The translations under genes and the position numbers were made by a program. This document shows positions 53,802 to 62,244 of a stretch of 64,000 bases of DNA, piece after piece (the stretch's first letter is position 1; every line of letters starts with the position of its first letter). A model generated the notes under the pieces. It saw only the letters and a list, made by a program, of their open reading frames with translations, made no database searches and was not told where the DNA came from. Source of the stretch: Nesterenkonia sedimenti (lineage in GTDB: Bacteria > Actinomycetota > Actinomycetes > Actinomycetales > Micrococcaceae); the NCBI RefSeq assembly GCF_012641515.1, contig NZ_JABAHY010000003.1:186001-250000 (forward strand). Reading direction: 5' to 3'.

Positions 53802-54356
53802 ATGACTGCCACCGGCACCCGCACACCTCGGATCCAAGCCAATGTTGACCTCATTCTGGAGGCATTCGAGGCACTGGCACGCCAAGACATGGACGCCTGC
53901 CTGGCCGTGATGGCGGAGGACTTCCGCATCAATATCGCCGGCATGCCGTACCAGAAGCGCGGCAAATCAGCCTGGAAGAAGAACTTCGCCACGATTTTCA
54001 CCGGCTTTCCGGACTTCACTCCGCATATTGAAGATGTGGTGGCAGAGGGCAGCAAAGTGGTGGTCCGCGTGCGGTTTACCGGTACCCACCTCGGCGAGTT
54101 TCTAGGCATTCAACCTACTGGGAAGAAGTTGAACTATCTCAGCACTGAGATTTATGAGATCAGGGATGGGGTAGTCACCGAGGAGTGGATCTGCTCGGAT
54201 TCAATGACGATGATGACCCAGATCGGGGCGGTCTCCTCAGCTCGACTGGCCTCAATGTGGCTGGCTGGCTACCGCATGTGGTTCGCCCTGGCTGCCGGAG
54301 CCATTGGCGGCGTGGCGGCCGGCTTTGGTGCCGCCCGCCTGCTGGACAGCCCATAG
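53802..54356 (+). CDS. SnoaL-like ester cyclase fold protein with C-terminal hydrophobic tail
   Basis: 184 residues from ATG at 53802 (GGAG eight bases upstream). Residues 10-140 form an NTF2/SnoaL domain: ILEAFEALARQDMDACLAVMA, IAGMPYQKRGKSAW, VRFTGTHLGEFLGIQPTGK and EIYEIRDGVVTEEWICSD. The last 40 residues add a Gly/Ala-rich membrane-like helix (ALAAGAIGGVAAGFGAARLL), unusual for the family; it may be natural or joined by deletion, and it overlaps the convergent gene by 105 bases. Substrate unknown; likely under the upstream TetR. Confidence 0.75.
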   Translation: MTATGTRTPRIQANVDLILEAFEALARQDMDACLAVMAEDFRINIAGMPYQKRGKSAWKKNFATIFTGFPDFTPHIEDVVAEGSKVVVRVRFTGTHLGEFLGIQPTGKKLNYLSTEIYEIRDGVVTEEWICSDSMTMMTQIGAVSSARLASMWLAGYRMWFALAAGAIGGVAAGFGAARLLDSP

Positions 54357-54953
54357 GAGACAGCCGCCCACCAACAGTAATCCATGCAGGATGCGCAGGG
54401 CATCTGGGGCAAAGAACTGCGGTAAATAGAGCGCTATCAACACTGCAAGGGGAAACCCTGCCCAGCGCATGCGCGGTGATCTCCAGGCATCACGGGCCAC
54501 CAGGGTTATCGCCACAGCGGCGATGATCAGACCGGCACCAAAGAGCCCCAGCGCGGTGGCTTCTCCTCGAATAGCCTCTTCCAGGTCCAACAGAGAGAGG
54601 TCTCCGCGCTCCTGGGCTGCGGCAGCCACAACATGAAGACCGAAGGTTTCAGCTCCATAGAACGGCAGCAGGGCACTCACTCCGAGGCCGAGCAGCAGTT
54701 TTGCCGTGAGCGCCACTGCTGGGGTGGCGATGACGGCGGCAAGCAGCAGCGCCCAGCCAAGCATTCCGCTGACATGCGAGATCACCCAGAAGGGGTCAGC
54801 GAATGCCTCGGCCATGGCCTCGACATTGGCGGAGCCGTCGTCGTCGACCTCTTTGTCACCCCAGGGTCGGAGGATCGGGAAGGTGGCGAATGCCAGGCCC
54901 GAAAGCACAGCGAGACCACCAGCCAGCCAGCTGCCTCCAGAATGCCGTTCCAT
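54252..54953 (-). CDS. Hypothetical membrane protein under TetR control
   Basis: 233 residues from ATG at 54953, about five to six membrane helices; ISHVSGMLGWALLLAAVIAT and DALRILHGLLLVGGCLLW are typical pieces. The C-terminal 35 residues, polar and Gly/Ser/His-rich, are antisense to the end of the SnoaL-like gene, so the original stop may have been lost. Two GTGAACA/TGTTCAC operators lie in its promoter, shared with the divergent tetR. No family known to me. Confidence 0.7.
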   Translation of the reverse strand: MERHSGGSWLAGGLAVLSGLAFATFPILRPWGDKEVDDDGSANVEAMAEAFADPFWVISHVSGMLGWALLLAAVIATPAVALTAKLLLGLGVSALLPFYGAETFGLHVVAAAAQERGDLSLLDLEEAIRGEATALGLFGAGLIIAAVAITLVARDAWRSPRMRWAGFPLAVLIALYLPQFFAPDALRILHGLLLVGGCLLWAVQQAGGTKAGRHAANGSGSQGEPHAVASQPH

Positions 54954-54971
54954 AACCACCCCTTCTTCAGT

Positions 54972-55019
54972 GAACACTGTTCTCCCAATAAGAGTAGCAG
55001 AATTGTGAACAGTGTTCAC
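54972..55019. promoter_or_regulatory. Two TetR operators in inverted repeat
   Basis: GAACA-C-TGTTC (54972-54982) and GTGAACA-G-TGTTCAC (55005-55019) are each palindromic and together form a longer inverted repeat. They cover the gap between the membrane protein gene and the divergent tetR, so both promoters should be controlled. Confidence 0.85.
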
Positions 55020-55036
55020 TGAATTATGATGGCCAG

Positions 55037-55675
55037 ATGGGAACCCGCAGTGAGGCCAAGGAGAACACCCGACAGCAGTTGCTGCAGGCGGCCAAGGATG
55101 TGGTCAGCAGTCAGGGGCCCACGGCTTTATCTCTGCGCGATGTGGCCCGTCGGGCCGGCGTCGTACCCTCGGCTGTCTACCGGCACTTTGAGTCCCGGGA
55201 TGCACTGCTGACGCAGTTGATTCTTTATGCCTACACCGGGCTGGCGGAGCATTTGGAGACTGCAGTAGCCAGCAGTGAGGGACATGGTGCCTGGCGGACC
55301 GCGGCGAATGCACTCCGGGCCTGGGCCCTGGCCAATCGCCATGAGTTTCTGCTGATCTACGGCACCCCGGTTCCGGGGTACCGAGCACCGGAGGCCACAA
55401 TCTCCGCGGCCGTCCGAGTTGCTGCGGTGTTCATCTCCAGGACACCGCAAGAGGCCGGGCCGCCAGCTGATCCAACACTGCGGAAACAGCTGACGGCCCC
55501 GGCTGCGGATTTTGGGGTCTCGGCGGACGGGTTGGCCCATGCACTGGCTGAGGTGTCTCAGCTAGTGGGGGCGCTGATCCTGGAACTTGGTGGACATTTC
55601 GTCGGCACCGCGGATCCCGCTGATCAGCTCTGGGACCACATCCTCACACGGCAGTCACTAGGCGGAACCGGTTAG
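55037..55675 (+). CDS. TetR family regulator
   Basis: 212 residues from ATG at 55037. Helix-turn-helix: LLQAAKDVVSSQGPTALSLR and AGVVPSAVYRHFESRDALL. The C-terminal part (AWALANRHEFLLIYGTPVPGY) is the TetR_C_13 type common in actinobacteria. Palindromic operators (54972-55019) just upstream point to self-control and to control of the divergent membrane protein gene. Confidence 0.9.
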   Translation: MGTRSEAKENTRQQLLQAAKDVVSSQGPTALSLRDVARRAGVVPSAVYRHFESRDALLTQLILYAYTGLAEHLETAVASSEGHGAWRTAANALRAWALANRHEFLLIYGTPVPGYRAPEATISAAVRVAAVFISRTPQEAGPPADPTLRKQLTAPAADFGVSADGLAHALAEVSQLVGALILELGGHFVGTADPADQLWDHILTRQSLGGTG

Positions 55676-55685
55676 CGTAGTGCTT

Positions 55686-56669
55686 ATGCCGACACCACCG
55701 CAGACCAGTGACCGTCCTGAGCAATGGCTCGACCTCCCCCAGTCCCAGCACCTGATTGACCGGCGGGCCAGTGAACGGGAGCAGGCCGACTGGCTGCAGC
55801 ATGTCTGGGGCTCCCCCAATACGCTGGTTCTCCGCTTGCGGCAGCGTCGGGCACCGGTTCCTGCACAGCCTTCTGCCGATTCCCCGGGGTTGATCCTGCA
55901 GCCTCCTGCAGGTGCCCTCCCCGAGGGCCTGGTGTACCTCGGTGCAGCCCGGGAACCCGAACTCTATGGGGTCACAGCCACTGACCGTGACGAGCCAGTG
56001 CATCTACTCGTTGAGGCCGCAGCTGAGGAGACAGAAGAGGACCCCGAGGTCTCCTGGGTTTCCCTGCGCGCTGCCTTAGCTCTGCTGGAGCCGTTCTATC
56101 TGGGACTTTTCACCCAGGCCCTTGCCATCTCCAATTGGCATGCCACCGCCGTCTTCTGCGGCACATGTGGAGACCGGACAGTATCGAGATCCTCAGGCTG
56201 GATGCGTTTCTGTTCGAGCTGCTCGACAGACCATTTCCCGCGGATGAATCCGGCGATCATCACCGCCGTGGTCGATGATCAGGACCGGCTGCTGTTGGGC
56301 TCTGCCTACCAGTGGGAGGAGCGCCGCTACTCGACCTTCGCCGGGTTCGTCGAGGCCGGCGAGGCCCTGGAGGACACGGTGGTCCGTGAGGTGCAGGAGG
56401 AGGCCGGCGTCGTCGTCCGTGAAGCTCAGTATCTGGGCTCCCAACCGTGGCCGTTTCCGGCTCAGCTGATGCTGGGGTTTGTTGCTCGTGTGGAGAGTGC
56501 AGATACAGCAAGGCCCGACGACGACGAGATTCGCTCCGTCCTGGCCTTCACTCGTCAGGAACTGGCTGAGGCGGTCAGCACCGGTGAGGTGAAGATCCCC
56601 CTGCGTGGTTCGATCTCGCGGGCCCTGATTGAGCACTGGTACGGAGCCCGGATCCCCGATCCTCAGTAG
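55686..56669 (+). CDS. nudC: NAD(H)/RNA-cap pyrophosphatase NudC
   Basis: 327 residues from ATG at 55686. A zinc ribbon (FCGTCGDR and FCSSCSTDHFPR, about 155-185) precedes the Nudix box GFVEAGE…REVQEEAG (Gx5Ex7REUxEExG pattern, near residue 222). The NADH-specific SQPWPFPAQLM follows 13 residues after the box, as the family requires. It cleaves NADH to NMNH and AMP and removes NAD caps from RNA. It lies ten bases after the tetR stop. Confidence 0.93.
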   Translation: MPTPPQTSDRPEQWLDLPQSQHLIDRRASEREQADWLQHVWGSPNTLVLRLRQRRAPVPAQPSADSPGLILQPPAGALPEGLVYLGAAREPELYGVTATDRDEPVHLLVEAAAEETEEDPEVSWVSLRAALALLEPFYLGLFTQALAISNWHATAVFCGTCGDRTVSRSSGWMRFCSSCSTDHFPRMNPAIITAVVDDQDRLLLGSAYQWEERRYSTFAGFVEAGEALEDTVVREVQEEAGVVVREAQYLGSQPWPFPAQLMLGFVARVESADTARPDDDEIRSVLAFTRQELAEAVSTGEVKIPLRGSISRALIEHWYGARIPDPQ

Positions 56670-56696
56670 ACCACGCAGTCGCCCGGTCCACTGGGC

Positions 56697-57302
56697 TCAG
56701 TGGTGGTTGATGTCCACCTCGGCCACGCTTTTGCGGCCGAAGGCCCAGAGCACCAGTTCCTCCGGAGCTCCCTGGATGACACACAGGGGGTCGGTGGGCT
56801 TGCCACGGGTCACGGCTCCATGGCGAGAGCTTATGAAGGTGATGCGCTGGCGCTGCGAGCGCGCTCCCAGCAGGAACAGTGCCTGCGTTCCCTGTTTCCA
56901 CAGTTGGGCTTGCACTTCTGCGCTGACGGTTCGCCGGTTATCGGGGGTAAAGTCAGGCTGAGCCCGGAGCACATCCTCGGTGTGGACGTAGAACTCTACG
57001 GTGTTGGTGAGATTATCCACCGGCTGCAGTCGTGTTGGTGACCAGGCCGGTGCCCCGGCTGCGATTCGGTCGATCAGGGCCTGATAGTCAGTGCGCTCGA
57101 GCTCACGGAGTGCTGCACGGGCCCGGGCGCCCACTACGGGAAGCCGCTCCCCCGCTAGGAGGTCGGGGCGTGAATCACGCACCACAATGTGAAGGGCAAG
57201 GTCCTTTGCGGCCCACCCCTCACATAGCGTGGGTGCATCCTCGGGAACGCTGCGAAGCGCTTCGACCAGGGCTTTCCGCTCGTCAGCTGCAGTGTGGGCC
57301 AT
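56697..57302 (-). CDS. Maleylpyruvate isomerase/DinB-like family protein (TIGR03085 type)
   Basis: 201 residues. The N-terminal four-helix part has TLCEGWAAKDLALHIVVRD near residue 25, in which the His is a likely metal ligand, and DNLTNTVEFYVHTEDVLRAQ near residue 95 supplies more His/Glu. This matches the actinobacterial TIGR03085 family related to mycothiol-dependent maleylpyruvate isomerase; members may use mycothiol. The actual reaction is unknown. Confidence 0.8.
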   Translation of the reverse strand: MAHTAADERKALVEALRSVPEDAPTLCEGWAAKDLALHIVVRDSRPDLLAGERLPVVGARARAALRELERTDYQALIDRIAAGAPAWSPTRLQPVDNLTNTVEFYVHTEDVLRAQPDFTPDNRRTVSAEVQAQLWKQGTQALFLLGARSQRQRITFISSRHGAVTRGKPTDPLCVIQGAPEELVLWAFGRKSVAEVDINHH

Positions 57303-57392
57303 AAGTGCAGTCTACGCCTGACTTTTCCGCACAGGCAGCCCATTTGGCAGGTGTAGCATCCTGTCTGGACGCTGCGTTCGGAAGGAACGGTC

Positions 57393-58390
57393 ATGAAACA
57401 GCATGCTGTTGTGGTGGGTGCGGGACTGGCGGGCCTTGCTTCAGCGATCTCCCTGTCACTGTCCGGCTGGCGGGTCACCGTCCTGGAACGTTCGGCGACC
57501 CTTCAGGAGGTGGGTGCGGGTTTCGCGATGTCCCGCAATGCTGTGGCCGCTTTCCGTGGTTTGGGATTCGACGATGGCGCGGTGGCAGCTCTCGGTGCTC
57601 CCACCTGGGCCAGTGGAACCTGGACCGCCCAGGGGAAACCCTTGATGACGGTTCAGCAGACCCCTTCGACCCAACTGATCGGCGTGCATCGTCGTCGCCT
57701 GCACCAGATGCTGCACCGCCGTGCCGATGACCTGGGCGTGGAGATCATTACCGAATCCCCCGTGACTGCCCTGCAGCCTGGCGCCCCAGGGGAAGATCCC
57801 GCCTAGGTGTCGGGGAGGACTGCAGATCTTGTCGTCGCAGCTGATGGTATGAGAAGTGCGGTTCGGGGCCTGCTCTACCCCGAGAGCCAGGCAGCCTATA
57901 GCGGATATTCCAGTTGGCGAGCGATTGCACCGCGTGGCCGGGATGAGGATTCACTGCGTCAGTTCTGGGGCCCGCATGCTGAATTTGGTGTGATGCCAGT
58001 TTCAGAGAATGAGACCTATTGGTATGGCTATGTGGCGATGCCGCAGCGCAGCACTGTGGCCGATGAGCTTGGGGCCGCCCTGGAGAGATTCCAGGGGTGG
58101 GCTGATCCCGTACGTGATGTTCTGCACAGGACACCTGCCGAGGCGGTCATGCGCCACGATGTCCATCACATCCCGGGCGGAGTGCCCACCTACTACTCGG
58201 GGCGCGTTGTGATGGTCGGCGATGCCGCCCATGGTTTCCTGCCCACTATGGGCCAGGGCGCGGCAACTGCGCTGGAGGACGGTCTCTGTGTTGGTCGGCT
58301 GATCGGCGCGCCGGTCGCGGCCGGGGGTGATCTCGCTGCGGCTTTGGCCGATTTTGATGCTCAGCGCCGCCCGCGTTGTCAGAGCTTGGC
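57393..58390 (+). pseudogene. FAD-dependent monooxygenase, amber codon and lost 3' end
   Basis: From ATG at 57393: VVVGAGLAGLASAISLSLSG (FAD GxGxxG), GVHRRRLHQML near residue 108, then TAG at 57804-57806. The same frame continues with SGRTADLVVAADGMRSAVRG (the DG motif) and GRVVMVGDAAHGFLPTMGQG (the GD motif) until about 58390, where it merges with a transporter fragment. The upstream half and downstream half together give a class A flavin monooxygenase of about 330 residues, short of its C-terminal helices. The TAG could be CAG by one C-to-T change. Confidence 0.83.
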
Positions 58391-58503
58391 CCGGCGGCGA
58401 CACCGGATTCCAGCAGGCCTTCGGCTTTGCCGCAGCCGCAGCCCTCATCGCGGCAGTCATTACACTTGCAGCGATCCCACCCCACCGTCCCGCCCCAGCC
58501 TGA
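58391..58503 (+). pseudogene. C-terminal fragment of an MFS transporter
   Basis: In the frame one base off the monooxygenase frame: GFQQAFGFAAAAALIAAVITL, then AAIPPHRPAPA and TGA at 58501-58503. This is the last helix and tail of a DHA2/EmrB-type exporter. It is joined directly to the monooxygenase, so a deletion removed both the monooxygenase end and nearly the whole transporter. Confidence 0.65.
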
Positions 58504-58538
58504 TTACGGGGCCAACCAGGGCTCACTCTTTACATGAG

Positions 58539-58579
58539 ATACCCTTACCGGGTATAAGTAGAGCTACCCCTAGGGGGTA
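58539..58579 (+). promoter_or_regulatory. Two CsoR-like operators before copZ
   Basis: ATACCCTTACCGGGTAT (58539-58555) and TACCCCTAGGGGGTA (58565-58579) are palindromic and match the TACCCC…GGGGTA pattern of the copper-responsive repressor CsoR. The csoR gene is not in the window. They lie over the copZ promoter, so copper should release repression of the cop cluster. Confidence 0.8.
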
Positions 58580-58596
58580 TCAGAAAGAGAGGGACA

Positions 58597-58809
58597 ATGA
58601 GCACAACCACCACGTACACCGTGACCGGAATGACCTGCGGGCACTGCGAAAGCTCCGTCCGGGCCGAAGTCTCACAGCTGCCTGGAGTCACCGGGGTTGA
58701 TGTCAGCGCGAAGACAGGAACGCTGACGGTCACCGCAGAGAACACAGTCAACGACGCCGAGGTGATCGCCGCTGTTGACGAAGCCGGCTACACCGCGGCC
58801 AGGAGCTGA
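58597..58809 (+). CDS. copZ: Copper chaperone CopZ (HMA domain)
   Basis: 70 residues with one heavy-metal-associated domain; copper-binding GMTCGHCESS with Cys14 and Cys17. Preceded by GAGAGGGA as ribosome binding site. It carries Cu(I) in the cytoplasm to CopA, encoded two genes downstream. Confidence 0.93.
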   Translation: MSTTTTYTVTGMTCGHCESSVRAEVSQLPGVTGVDVSAKTGTLTVTAENTVNDAEVIAAVDEAGYTAARS

Positions 58810-58811
58810 CC

Positions 58812-58976
58812 ATGAACGCCCCTGCACGACTCAGCTTGTACGGCACAGGACTGGTTGCTGTGTTCATCGCAGCGTTCTTCACCGCCGGGGCTGTCGTTCC
58901 CGAGGAGACCGTGCAGAACTGGGTGGATGACACCTCGCAGAGCGAGCATCACGGGGAGGACGGCCATGACCGCTGA
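58812..58976 (+). CDS. Small membrane protein between copZ and copA
   Basis: 54 residues from ATG at 58812, two bases after the copZ stop, and overlapping the copA start by 11 bases. One membrane helix (about residues 8-30: [20 protein letters not shown]), then an acidic and His-containing tail ([11 protein letters not shown]) that would lie outside the membrane. The tight spacing indicates a real gene co-translated with copA. It may present copper to the exporter or sense it. Family not recognised. Confidence 0.75.
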   Translation: MNAPARLSLYGTGLVAVFIAAFFTAGAVVPEETVQNWVDDTSQSEHHGEDGHDR

Positions 58977-61278
58977 AACAACCAACCCGGCCAACATCGA
59001 GTTGCAGATCGGCGGGATGACCTGCGCCTCCTGCGCGATGCGCATTGAGAAGAAGCTCAACAAACTCGACGGTGTGGAGGCCAGCGTCAACTACGCCACC
59101 GAGAAGGCCCGTATCACCTCCAATGGTGGACTGGACCCCCAGGTGCTGATCACCGAGGTCGAAAAGACCGGCTACACCGCCACACTGCCCGCTGCCCCGG
59201 AAGATAAGACCGACTCGGGTGACGACGACGATTCGGTTGAGGACCAAGAGCTGGTGGTGCTGCGTCAGCGGCTGATCGGTGCCGCAGTCCTTTCGGTGCC
59301 GGTGATCGCCATGGCGATGATCCCGGTCTTGCAGTTCGACTACTGGGGCTTCGCATCCCTGGTGCTGGCAGCCCCAGTGGTGGTGTGGGCCGGGTGGCCC
59401 TTCCACCGGGCTGCGCTGATGAATCTGCGCCACGGGGCAGCCACGATGGACACCCTCATCTCAGTAGGCACCACCGCGGCACTGATCTGGTCGGTGGTGG
59501 CCCTGTTCTTCGGCACTGCCGGCCAACCCGGAGTGGTGCATCCGTTTGAACTGACCATCTCCCGCAGTGACGGCCTGGGGCATATCTACCTGGAGGTCGC
59601 CGCCGGGGTGATCACCTTCGTGCTGCTGGGCCGGTATTTCGAGAAACGTTCCAAGCGCCGGGCTGGTGCCGCCCTGCGCGCCCTGCTGGAGCTGGGAGCC
59701 AAAGAGGTCGCCGTGCTCCGCGACGGTGCAGAGCAGCGGATCAGCGTCGATGATCTGACCGTGGGCGATGAGTTCGTGGTCCGGCCCGGGGAGAAGATCG
59801 CCACCGACGGTGTAGTGGTCTCCGGGACAAGCGCGGTGGACGCCTCCATGCTCACCGGTGAATCGGTCCCGGTGGAAGTCACCGAAGGCGATGCGGTGAC
59901 CGGAGCCACCGTCAACGCCGGAGGCCGCCTGATCATCCGGGCAACCCGGGTGGGCTCGGATACCCAGTTGGCGCAAATGGCCAAGCTGGTCGAGGACGCC
60001 CAATCCGGCAAGGCAGAGATTCAGCGCCTGGCCGACCGGGTCTCCGGAGTGTTTGTGCCGGTGGCCATCGCCATCGCCGTCGCCGCACTGGGGGCCTGGC
60101 TAGGTGCTGGATTCCCTGCCTCGGCAGGGTTCACCGCTGCGGTGGCTGTGCTGATCATCGCCTGCCCCTGCGCCCTGGGGCTGGCGACCCCCACCGCCTT
60201 GTTGGTCGGCACCGGCCGTGGCGCTCAGCTGGGGATTCTCATCAAAGGCCCGGAGGTGTTGGAGTCCACCCGCAGGACCAACACCGTGGTCCTGGATAAG
60301 ACCGGCACTGTCACCACCGGGAAAATGACCCTGGAAGACGCCCTCCCCGCCGAAGACACCAAAAGGGATGAGCTGCTGCGGCTGGCCGGCGCAGTCGAGG
60401 ACGCCTCCGAGCATCCCATCGCCCAGGCCATCGCCACAGGAGCAGTCACCGCGACGGGAGCTCTGCCAAAGGTGGAGTCCTTCGAGAACATCGAAGGTCG
60501 CGGTGTCCAAGGCATCGTGGAGGGCCACACCGTGCTGGTGGGGCGTGAGTCCCTGCTGGCCAATTGGGGCCAGCACCTCGATGAGCAGTTAGCAGCGGCC
60601 AAGCAGCAGGCGGAGTCCCAGGGTAAAACTGTGGTCGTAGTCGGCTGGGACGGTAAGGCCCGGGGCCTGCTGGTAGTGGCTGACCAGATCAAACCCACCA
60701 GTGCCGAAGCCATCGGCCACTTCAAACAGCTCGGCCTGACCCCGGTGCTGCTGACCGGCGATAACCAACGCGTCGCTGAGCAGGTCGCCGCCGAAGTCGG
60801 GATCGATGAGGTGATCGCTGAAGTCCTGCCCCAGCAGAAGGTCGATGTCGTAGCAGGCCTGCAACAGCAGGGTAAGACGGTGGCGATGGTCGGCGATGGT
60901 GTCAACGACGCCCCTGCCCTGGCCCAAGCCGACCTCGGACTGGCCATGGGCACAGGGACCGACGTGGCCATCGAGGCCGCCGACATCACCCTGGTGCGTG
61001 GAGACCTACGGGCTGCTGCTGATGCGATCCGGCTCTCCCGGAAGACCCTCGGGGTGATCAAGACCAACTTGTTCTGGGCCTTCGCCTACAACACCTCCGC
61101 CATTCCGCTGGCGGCCTTCGGCCTGCTCAACCCCATGCTGGCCGGGGCGGCCATGGCCTTCTCCAGTGTCTGCGTGGTGACCAACAGCCTACGACTGCGC
61201 CGCTTCAAGGCCCAAGCCGACCGTGCCGCCTCAGATGCCCCTGTCACAGAAATCAATACTCAGACCATCAAGGCCTGA
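58966..61278 (+). CDS. copA: Copper-exporting P1B-type ATPase
   Basis: 770 residues from ATG at 58966 (a longer upstream frame overlaps the small protein). N-terminal HMA domain with GMTCASC (Cys20 and Cys23), eight membrane helices, transport motif CPCALG (P1B-1, Cu(I)), phosphorylation site DKTGTVTTG, the P1B-specific EHPIAQ, and [10 protein letters not shown]. It pumps Cu(I) out of the cytoplasm. Second in the copZ-small protein-copA operon. Confidence 0.96.
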   Translation: MTAETTNPANIELQIGGMTCASCAMRIEKKLNKLDGVEASVNYATEKARITSNGGLDPQVLITEVEKTGYTATLPAAPEDKTDSGDDDDSVEDQELVVLRQRLIGAAVLSVPVIAMAMIPVLQFDYWGFASLVLAAPVVVWAGWPFHRAALMNLRHGAATMDTLISVGTTAALIWSVVALFFGTAGQPGVVHPFELTISRSDGLGHIYLEVAAGVITFVLLGRYFEKRSKRRAGAALRALLELGAKEVAVLRDGAEQRISVDDLTVGDEFVVRPGEKIATDGVVVSGTSAVDASMLTGESVPVEVTEGDAVTGATVNAGGRLIIRATRVGSDTQLAQMAKLVEDAQSGKAEIQRLADRVSGVFVPVAIAIAVAALGAWLGAGFPASAGFTAAVAVLIIACPCALGLATPTALLVGTGRGAQLGILIKGPEVLESTRRTNTVVLDKTGTVTTGKMTLEDALPAEDTKRDELLRLAGAVEDASEHPIAQAIATGAVTATGALPKVESFENIEGRGVQGIVEGHTVLVGRESLLANWGQHLDEQLAAAKQQAESQGKTVVVVGWDGKARGLLVVADQIKPTSAEAIGHFKQLGLTPVLLTGDNQRVAEQVAAEVGIDEVIAEVLPQQKVDVVAGLQQQGKTVAMVGDGVNDAPALAQADLGLAMGTGTDVAIEAADITLVRGDLRAAADAIRLSRKTLGVIKTNLFWAFAYNTSAIPLAAFGLLNPMLAGAAMAFSSVCVVTNSLRLRRFKAQADRAASDAPVTEINTQTIKA

Positions 61279-61303
61279 ACACCATCACCGAAAGGACCAG
61301 ACC

Positions 61304-61579
61304 ATGACCACTCACCACTGCGGGGCACACTCCCACGCCTCCGAGAACCACTCCGACCATCACGGCCATAGCCAAGCACCGTCCCCGGAGAAGCTGGCCG
61401 CAGCATCCTCCGAAGAAGTCGCCGAATGCCCGGTGATGGAAGGCACCCCAGTGATCAAAGCTGAGGCAGAACAAGCGGGACTGTACCGGGATTACCAGGG
61501 CAAGCGGTATTGGCTGTGCTGCGAAGGCTGTGGACCACTCTTTGATGCTGCCCCCGAGGAATATGCGCATTCCGCCTGA
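61304..61579 (+). CDS. YHS-domain heavy-metal-binding protein
   Basis: 91 residues from ATG at 61304 with AAAGGA upstream. A His-rich start (HHCGAHSHASENHSDHHGHS) could bind copper, and the C-terminal YHS-like/TRASH domain has CPVMEGTPV and YWLCCEGCGPLFD, four Cys in two pairs. Such proteins accompany copper ATPases as metal buffers or chaperones. Cytoplasmic. Confidence 0.82.
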   Translation: MTTHHCGAHSHASENHSDHHGHSQAPSPEKLAAASSEEVAECPVMEGTPVIKAEAEQAGLYRDYQGKRYWLCCEGCGPLFDAAPEEYAHSA

Positions 61580-61631
61580 GCAACGAGCACCTCATGCCAT
61601 CGGACACGAATCAACAGGAAGGACCAGCTCG

Positions 61632-62237
61632 ATGAGATTCCGTCATCCTGCCACCCTCGTCACCGCCCTCACTTTGGCCGCCGTGTTGGCCGCCTGTAGT
61701 CAGAACGACCAGCAGGAAACTGATGAGTCCGACCATGGTGAGCATTCCGCCGAAGAAGTCTCCGGCGAGTTCAACGACGCAGATGTCGAATACGTCTCAG
61801 GCATGATCGTCCACCACGAACAGGCCGTCGAGATGTCGGACATCCTGTTGGCCAAGGACGATGTGGACACCGATGTCGCCTCTCTGGCTGAGGAGATTCG
61901 GGACGCTCAGCAGCCCGAGATTGATCAGATGGTCACCTGGCTGCAGGACTGGGGCCATGATCCCGAAGACGATCACGGTACCCATGGCGACCACGGGAAC
62001 GGGCACGAGGGAATGATGAGTGACGACGACATCGCCGACCTTGAAGCCGCTCAAGGCGATGAGGCTGCACGCCTGTTCTTAGAGCAGATGATCGTCCATC
62101 ACGAAGGTGCAGTCTCTATGGCTGAGGACCACCTGGCCGACGGGGAGAACCCCGAGGCCCTGGAACTGTCAGAAGAGATCATCAGCGTCCAGCAGGCTGA
62201 GATCGAACAGATGGAAGACCTGCTGGAGAACATATAG
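61632..62237 (+). CDS. DUF305 lipoprotein
   Basis: 201 residues from ATG at 61632. Signal peptide with lipobox LAAC near residue 20, then two DUF305 repeats, each with MIVHHEQAVEMSD / MIVHHEGAVSMAED. The His pairs and acidic residues suggest metal binding outside the membrane. A His/Asp-rich linker (DHGTHGDHGNGHEG) separates them. DUF305 proteins are common in copper and multi-metal resistance clusters of actinobacteria. Confidence 0.9.
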   Translation: MRFRHPATLVTALTLAAVLAACSQNDQQETDESDHGEHSAEEVSGEFNDADVEYVSGMIVHHEQAVEMSDILLAKDDVDTDVASLAEEIRDAQQPEIDQMVTWLQDWGHDPEDDHGTHGDHGNGHEGMMSDDDIADLEAAQGDEAARLFLEQMIVHHEGAVSMAEDHLADGENPEALELSEEIISVQQAEIEQMEDLLENI

Positions 62238-62244
62238 GACCCCC

